A stretch of DNA of 8,636 nt from Treponema sp. (GTDB lineage Bacteria; Spirochaetota; Spirochaetia; Treponematales; Breznakiellaceae), in the NCBI GenBank assembly GCA_031276615.1, contig JAISND010000046.1, positions 1 to 8,636 on the forward strand, in the 5' to 3' direction. Positions 5,624-8,636 of the stretch are shown piece by piece. Numbering within the stretch: position 1 is the first letter of the stretch; each line of letters starts with the position of its first letter. The position numbers and the translations under genes are program-made. The notes beneath the pieces are model-generated. The model was not told the origin of the DNA and searched no databases. It saw nothing but the letters and a program-made list of their open reading frames with translations.

Positions 5624-6068
5624 CCGCTTATGCTAAAGTTCATCCCCGCCTCCGCCAGGGACGCGCATATCGAATGGCAGGCATATAAATCATCCCCCAA
5701 AATGGTGATGTTAAGCGGCCCATAGCGCTCTTTATGCCGGTTTATCCACCGTTTCGCCGCATTCCGTTCACAATCCTGCTTCCCGTCCCCGGTTCTTCTT
5801 CTCTACCCTCAGGCAGTGTTCGCACTGTATCTCCCGGTATCTTTTCAACCCCGAACAGCGTCCTCGGATTGTTCCGTTTCCGTTCCTTTTCCATCGCTTC
5901 CTGAAAGTTCGGCATCGACGGATGTTGAAAGTAAAACACCGCAAACGCGCCCGGCAGAAAATCCTGTATCCCGTATTTGCACCCGCTGCCTGCTTTCCGC
6001 CTGTCGGCCAGCCCTGCTGCCGCTTCCTTAAGGCCGTCTGACAGCCCGGTTATCTGTCCCTGTCCCAT
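5624..6068 (-). pseudogene. DDE (IS4-like) transposase remnant, deleted and frameshifted
   Basis: From ATG 6068 the frame gives the N-terminal part: GIQDFLPGAFAVFYFQHPS, then NNPRTLFGVEKIPGD and VRTLPEG, matching a widespread bacterial transposase type that usually reads 'FLPAVFSVFF...NNxxTLFGVxxIPSDxQIRxLLD'. After about 5800 the match jumps to the family's middle region in another frame: KQDCERNAAKRW (about 5787-5752), ITILGDDLYACHSICA and AGMNF (to 5635). The intervening 150 or so residues expected between these blocks, including a catalytic acidic residue, are absent, and the remaining C-terminus after AGMNF is missing. It cannot encode an active enzyme. The exact IS family name is uncertain. 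Confidence 0.8.
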
Positions 6069-6076
6069 TCATACAC

Positions 6077-6092
6077 TATGTCATTTTTTTTG
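6077..6092 (-). repeat. Right terminal repeat of the deleted insertion sequence
   Basis: Plus strand TATGTCATTTTTTTTG; its reverse complement matches 5608-5623 at 14 of 16 positions. It lies just upstream of the transposase remnant's ATG (6068). Confidence 0.6.
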
Positions 6093-6198
6093 AATTCGGA
6101 ATTGCTTGCAGTGGCGGCGGTCGGACGCGGTACGCCTTGTCTCCACCGGCAGGCGCGTTGCCCCGGTGCCAAATCTGGAATTACCGGTTTCCCGGGCA

Positions 6199-6227
6199 TT
6201 GCGGTTTTCTCCGTTTCAAGCCATATT
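6199..6227 (+). promoter_or_regulatory. Weak candidate promoter before the 6235 gene
   Basis: TTGCGG (6199-6204), a 17-nt spacer and CATATT (6222-6227), seven bases before the ATG at 6235. The hexamers are imperfect, and TATTTA at 6224-6229 is an alternative -10. It is given because the spacing repeats that seen before the genes at 1585 and 5017. Confidence 0.3.
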
Positions 6228-6234
6228 TATAGAG

Positions 6235-8244
6235 ATGACTCCAAACCAGGAAGACGCGCTTTACGAATTTCTCATGAATGTTACCGAGCCTTTCACTCTG
6301 GAGGACGTAACCGCTTTTGTCCAGATGATTGAGTCCAGGAGAAACGGCCGGCTTGCAATGGAGATCGCCGCTTTGATTGACTCCCGGAATCTCGCTTTCC
6401 ACCTGGACAGCCGGAAGTGGGTTTCGCGGCGGGGCTGCTTCGAGCCGGTTCCTTTTGTCATCAACCCTACGCGGCTTGAACTCCTCAACGGAATCCTTAT
6501 CCCCGGTCACCGCTGCGTTCCCTTTGTAAACACCAATGTGCTTCCCCATGAATATGTTTTTATCTGGAAGGGTTCGGCTGTTCCCGTTACTACCACCGAA
6601 GGGCCGCCCGAGGAATTTTACCCCTACTACTGCATTTTCGGAGAAGAATACGCCCCCCAGTACGTTGCGCGGGACAATCCGGAAAACGAAAGCGCCTTTA
6701 ACTGTGATCCCTATGAGGACCCTCCGGAGGTTTCCATTCATACCCTGGACATGCGGAACATCTACCGGGAAACTTCCTTTGTACCCGGAGATCGGTTTGT
6801 GGTACGGAACAGGGACTGGAAAAACGGGGTATTCGAACTTGAAAAGGTTGGAAAAGATGAGTGGTCACAGGCAGAGCTGTACAACTGGTTTGAGGCCGCC
6901 GAGGCCGGCTTCGAGGACAGTTTCGCCCTTCTGGGGCCCGGGCTTTCAACGGAAGAACAGATCGCCTACGCGTACTGGTACGGGGGCAAGCGCATGCGGG
7001 AGGTGCCTGCCTATTCCCTTGAAGATTTTCTTTACGAAAAAACCGACCGTATCGAAATTGTGCCTTACGGCATAGAAACCCGCTTCTGGTTTGCGGGAAA
7101 GGACATCTCCGACACCAGTGGCATTCAGGGCATTGCGGTTCCGCCGGATCGTACCATTCTGGAAGATATCCTTTTCAGGAAAAATGTTCCCGTCTCGGAA
7201 TATGTGATCGTGTCCTATGTCCGGGATGCGCTGTTTCGCAACGAAAGGGATATCAGCAATGTCATCAACCGCATTATTCCCCCGGTGATTCGCCTTGAAG
7301 AGCGGGAATGGAATATTCTCGCGGACTATGTTTCCGATACCATGGAAGAACTGGAAAAGCACTATACCCTTTTTGCCGATCAGAGTATGGGGCCCATACG
7401 GCAGCGGGTAGGAGAACTGCACACCGCGGTACTGGATCTGGCGGCGCGGCTGCAGAAAGGGGACATCGATCCGTCCTGGCTGCCCAGGCATACCTTTATT
7501 GTGCTTTCCCAGATACAGGGTCACGCCGCCGGCGTGCTTGAAGACCTCGATTCCGACGAGGCGCCGCCGGAGTCGGAGCTTGAGGCGATGGACAATGCCC
7601 TTGACAGCATGATCGAAACCTACGGCGATATAAAAGAATTTATCGACGATGCTCTGGACAACTTCAGAAGAAACAATCTTTCCGTAGTACGCGGGAATAC
7701 GGACAATTCCGGGGAAAACGGCTGGCACACGGTGCAGTTCAGCGTGAGCGGCGCCGAGGTCTGGCGCAGGGTGCTTGTTCCCGAATCTTGCAGCCTGGAA
7801 GAACTGTACCGGCTAATTCAGGCCTGCCTTGACTGGAAAGGCAGCTCCCGCTGCCGTTTCACCTGTGAAGGAGACGGGGGCGACAAAAAAGAATTGAACA
7901 GAAAAACAACAATCGCCGAACTCCGCGACAGGGGTGTCGGCGAACTGCTCTGCGAGTACGGTACAAGCTGGAGTATATGGATTATTCTGCTTTCCCCCCA
8001 TCATCCGGGAAAGGATGAAACGATTCGCTGCGTTGCCGGCGCGGGGGCAGCCCCGCCGGAAGCCATCGGCGGCCCGCTGCGGTTTCGGAAAATTCTGGGC
8101 GCCCTTGAAACGGGCAGCGACGCGGAAAAGCAGGATGCCCTGCATGAACTGGGGCCGGACTTTGTCCCCGAATTATTTGACATGGAACGGTGCAACCGGA
8201 ACCTTAATTCCATGAATCCGGTAAGGAACTATGAACGAAAATAA
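6235..8244 (+). CDS. Large protein with C-terminal pRiA4b ORF-3-like domain
   Basis: Predicted 669 residues from ATG 6235. The C-terminus (about 497-657) is a plasmid pRiA4b ORF-3/IS1096 ORF3-like domain: W-H-T-V-Q-F, AEVWRRVLVP, LYRLIQACLDWKGSSRCRF, LLCEYGTSW, CVAGAGAAPPEAIGG and LGPDFVPELFDMERCNRNL. Such domains are usually free-standing proteins of about 200 residues with no settled function. The first 260 or so residues are a separate globular region (a helical, possibly winged-helix start, then KWVSRRGCF, IPGHRCVPF, ARDNPENESAFNCDPYEDPP, TSFVPGDRFVV) that I recall as spirochaete-type but cannot name. An acidic helical stretch (about 435-477) links the parts. There is no signal peptide or membrane span. 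The frame is open back to 6106, but those residues are low-quality and abut the insertion-sequence remnant. No good Shine-Dalgarno sequence precedes 6235. The 3' end overlaps the next gene by 14 bp, which suggests coupled translation. Confidence 0.8.
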   Translation: MTPNQEDALYEFLMNVTEPFTLEDVTAFVQMIESRRNGRLAMEIAALIDSRNLAFHLDSRKWVSRRGCFEPVPFVINPTRLELLNGILIPGHRCVPFVNTNVLPHEYVFIWKGSAVPVTTTEGPPEEFYPYYCIFGEEYAPQYVARDNPENESAFNCDPYEDPPEVSIHTLDMRNIYRETSFVPGDRFVVRNRDWKNGVFELEKVGKDEWSQAELYNWFEAAEAGFEDSFALLGPGLSTEEQIAYAYWYGGKRMREVPAYSLEDFLYEKTDRIEIVPYGIETRFWFAGKDISDTSGIQGIAVPPDRTILEDILFRKNVPVSEYVIVSYVRDALFRNERDISNVINRIIPPVIRLEEREWNILADYVSDTMEELEKHYTLFADQSMGPIRQRVGELHTAVLDLAARLQKGDIDPSWLPRHTFIVLSQIQGHAAGVLEDLDSDEAPPESELEAMDNALDSMIETYGDIKEFIDDALDNFRRNNLSVVRGNTDNSGENGWHTVQFSVSGAEVWRRVLVPESCSLEELYRLIQACLDWKGSSRCRFTCEGDGGDKKELNRKTTIAELRDRGVGELLCEYGTSWSIWIILLSPHHPGKDETIRCVAGAGAAPPEAIGGPLRFRKILGALETGSDAEKQDALHELGPDFVPELFDMERCNRNLNSMNPVRNYERK

Positions 8245-8636
8245 CGAAACGGATCTTTCCGTCCTGCTTGAACGCGGCGGCGTTTACCATAATGTCCCCG
8301 GCGTCAACCCCCGGGAAATTCTCGCCGCTTTAAGCGCCGCCCTGCCGGATTTGCCTGCCCTGGACAAGGCTGAACTTCTCAAGGCCCTGCTTGAACGTGA
8401 AGCCCTGATGCCGACCGGCCTGGGAAGGGGCCTTGCCCTGCCGCACCCCCGCAGCCCCGCGCTTGGCCCCGGCGGAAAGCCCTTTATGGCTGTCGCTTTC
8501 CCGGCGCTGCCGGTCGACTGGGCAGCGCTTGACGGAAAAAAAGTCGGTACGGTTATCCTTATTGTATCGGCTTCGCCAAAGCAGCACCTCAACACCCTTT
8601 CAAAAATCATTTTTCTCTGTCAGCAGGAAAACATCC
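8231..8636 (+). CDS. ptsN: PTS EIIA domain protein (PtsN/fructose type), 3' end outside window
   Basis: The first 135 residues are present and open to the window edge. They show a type-2 (mannitol/fructose/nitrogen) EIIA domain: ERGGVYHNVPG, LLEREALMPTGLGRGLALPHPR with the phospho-accepting His72 in A-L-P-H, then VTV-type strands (VGTVILIVSASPKQHLNTLSKI). EIIA accepts phosphate from HPr or NPr. Spirochaetes often keep EIIA-Ntr proteins in a regulatory rather than a transport role, so PtsN is the likely assignment, though a sugar-specific EIIA is possible. AAGGA lies three bases before the ATG (8223-8227), inside the end of the preceding gene, with a 14-bp overlap that suggests translational coupling. 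Confidence 0.85.
   Translation, partial: MNENNETDLSVLLERGGVYHNVPGVNPREILAALSAALPDLPALDKAELLKALLEREALMPTGLGRGLALPHPRSPALGPGGKPFMAVAFPALPVDWAALDGKKVGTVILIVSASPKQHLNTLSKIIFLCQQENI

Larger units (their letters stand above)
5599..6092 (-). mobile_element. Internally deleted insertion-sequence remnant
   Basis: An element of about 490 bp bounded by 5608-5623 (C, GAAACAAA, TGACATA) and its near reverse complement at 6077-6092. It contains two segments of one DDE transposase in the same order and strand as in the intact protein but with the middle and the C-terminus missing. A target duplication is not obvious. The deleted structure with retained ends is like a non-autonomous (MITE-like) derivative; whether it ever moved in this form cannot be told from one copy. 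Confidence 0.7.

Noticed and set aside
6946..7728. 260-residue minus-strand open frame inside the pRiA4b-domain gene
   Set aside because: It is antisense to a coding region with clear domain similarity and shows no recognisable protein features.

Overview
The window (about 8.6 kb, GC-rich) looks like chromosomal DNA of a host-associated spirochaete, most likely a gut Treponema relative. This is inferred from the gene types: an enzyme of glucuronate catabolism, a DUF4838 carbohydrate-linked protein, a PilZ protein fused to a receiver-like domain, and a PTS-type EIIA with the spirochaete-like 'ERGGVYHNV' N-terminus. No rRNA, tRNA or CRISPR array was found, and no marker gene fixes the species.

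Layout, left to right. Positions 1-326 hold the 5' end of a decayed IS630-type insertion sequence (minus strand). It abuts a DUF4838 protein gene (377-1585, minus) whose 3' part appears to be lost. A short conserved-type hypothetical gene (1698-2189, plus) is divergent from it and overlaps by 44 bp, tail to tail, a receiver-like/PilZ protein gene (2146-2940, minus). That gene lies 58 bp downstream of uxaC, glucuronate isomerase (2999-4462, minus), probably as one transcript. A 554-bp intergenic region (4463-5016) contains a bidirectional terminator-like palindrome, long imperfect inverted-repeat arms and four copies of a motif ending near ATGCGCTCACCCTG. A helical hypothetical gene follows (5017-5598, plus). 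Its stop codon directly abuts a roughly 490-bp deleted remnant of a second insertion sequence (5599-6092). The right end holds a large protein with a C-terminal pRiA4b ORF-3-like domain (6235-8244, plus), overlapping the start of a PTS EIIA gene (8231 to the window end).

How it fits together: uxaC feeds glucuronate into the hexuronate pathway. DUF4838 proteins resemble the N-terminal parts of alpha-glucuronidase-type glycosidases, so the left half may be a remnant of a glucuronoxylan or uronic-acid utilisation locus, with the PilZ protein adding a cyclic-di-GMP link. Both intact transcription blocks are bordered by insertion-sequence debris. Several starts lack a Shine-Dalgarno sequence and carry a -10-like hexamer 6-7 nt before the start codon, which suggests leaderless transcripts.
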